This document shows positions 63,267 to 64,000 of a DNA stretch of 64,000 bases, in pieces. Numbering within the stretch: position 1 is the stretch's first letter; each line of letters begins with the position of its first letter. Origin of the DNA: Mycolicibacterium crocinum (GTDB taxonomy: Bacteria; Actinomycetota; Actinomycetes; Mycobacteriales; Mycobacteriaceae); NCBI RefSeq assembly GCF_022370635.2, contig NZ_CP092362.2, forward strand, positions 1,116,001-1,180,000. Reading direction: 5' to 3'. Position numbers and translations under genes: made by a program. A model generated the notes under the pieces. The model had not been told where the DNA came from and did no database searches. It saw only the letters and a program-made list of their open reading frames with translations.

Positions 63267-64000
63267 TTGGCAGTCTCTAGCCAGAGCAAAACGACTACTA
63301 CTTCTAACTCCGTTCCCGGAGCACCAAAACGAATTTCCTTCGCAAAGCTGCGCGAGCCGCTAGAGGTACCCGGCCTGCTCGACGTCCAAACGGAGTCGTT
63401 CGAGTGGCTGATCGGCTCGCCGCGCTGGCGTGAGAACGCCGAGGCGCGTGGCGACGTCAACCCGGTGGGTGGCCTCGAAGAGGTTCTCACCGAGCTGTCG
63501 CCGATCGAGGATTTCTCGGGCTCGATGTCGCTGAGCTTCTCCGACCCGCGTTTCGACGAGGTCAAGGCTCCGGTCGACGAGTGCAAAGACAAGGACATGA
63601 CGTACGCGGCCCCGCTGTTCGTCACGGCCGAGTTCATCAACAACAACACCGGTGAGATCAAGAGCCAGACGGTCTTCATGGGTGACTTCCCGATGATGAC
63701 CGAGAAGGGCACCTTCATCATCAACGGCACCGAGCGTGTCGTGGTGAGCCAGCTGGTCCGTTCGCCGGGTGTGTACTTCGACGAGAGCATCGACAAGTCC
63801 ACCGAGAAGACGCTGCACAGCGTCAAGGTGATCCCCGGCCGCGGTGCATGGCTGGAGTTCGACGTCGACAAGCGCGACACCGTGGGTGTGCGTATCGACC
63901 GCAAGCGCCGTCAGCCGGTCACCGTGCTGCTCAAGGCGCTCGGCTGGACCAACGAGCAGATCCGGGAGCGCTTCGGCTTCTCCGAGATCATGATGTCGAC
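63267..64000 (+). CDS. rpoB: RNA polymerase beta subunit, N-terminal part
   Basis: 244 codons are visible; the gene continues past the right edge. [36 protein letters not shown], and [34 protein letters not shown] text show the beta protrusion and lobe. TTG 63267 has GGAAGGA six bases upstream. GTG 63249 in frame would add LEGCI, a form also annotated in fast-growing species. The rifampicin-resistance region is not in the window. Confidence 0.97.
   Translation, partial: MAVSSQSKTTTTSNSVPGAPKRISFAKLREPLEVPGLLDVQTESFEWLIGSPRWRENAEARGDVNPVGGLEEVLTELSPIEDFSGSMSLSFSDPRFDEVKAPVDECKDKDMTYAAPLFVTAEFINNNTGEIKSQTVFMGDFPMMTEKGTFIINGTERVVVSQLVRSPGVYFDESIDKSTEKTLHSVKVIPGRGAWLEFDVDKRDTVGVRIDRKRRQPVTVLLKALGWTNEQIRERFGFSEIMMS

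Overview
The window is chromosomal DNA of a mycobacterium, most likely a non-tuberculous, environmental species. Three things point there: the dehydratase genes hadA-hadB-hadC of mycolic acid synthesis, two mycolic acid S-adenosylmethionine methyltransferases, and a gene order that follows the M. tuberculosis rpmG-hadABC-secE-nusG-rplK-rplA ... lipG-ABC1 kinase-alpha-mannosidase-ROK kinase-rplJ-rplL-mkl ... rpoB backbone.

Layout. 1-5932 is core genome: a truncated lysozyme-like gene, an MBL-fold hydrolase, tRNA-Thr, tRNA-Met, rpmG, hadABC, tRNA-Trp, secE, nusG, rplK and rplA. From about 6.0 to 40.1 kb this backbone is interrupted, at a point where M. tuberculosis goes straight from rplA to mmaA4, by a roughly 34 kb Wzx/Wzy-type polysaccharide locus. 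It encodes a low-molecular-weight tyrosine phosphatase, an initiating sugar-phosphate transferase, Gmd and Fcl for GDP-fucose, a nucleotide-sugar dehydrogenase, at least five glycosyltransferases, four methyltransferases, a Wzy-like polymerase, a Wzx flippase, a Tat-exported beta-helix protein, a WecG/TagA-family transferase, a Wzc-like tyrosine autokinase, a DUF4012 protein and a secreted Gly/Ser-repeat protein. Its middle (about 22-28.5 kb) is clearly A/T-richer than the flanks. It also holds gene remnants and two nested insertion-sequence pairs: an IS110 element inside an IS256-family element (8166-11103) and an IS21 element inside an IS3 element (about 28868-32845). In both cases the outer transposase reading frame is restored exactly if the inner element is removed.

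From 40.2 kb the core resumes: an HSL-type esterase, two mycolic acid methyltransferases, a lipG-like hydrolase, an ABC1 kinase, two DinB-like proteins, a WYL regulator, a nucleotidyltransferase, an EEP-family hydrolase, a GH38 alpha-mannosidase, a frameshifted small gene, a ROK sugar kinase, rplJ-rplL with an L10 leader, the Mce ATPase gene mkl, two very large secreted proteins made of repeated alpha/beta-hydrolase domains (the second ending in a lipocalin-like domain), and the start of rpoB.

The most striking observation is in the nested IS110 element. The non-coding segment upstream of its recombinase folds into two stem-loops. Their loops contain short guides matching both sides of the site the element occupies and both of its own ends, as expected of an IS110 bridge RNA. 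Joining the element's ends would also create a TTGACA-N17-TAACAA promoter.
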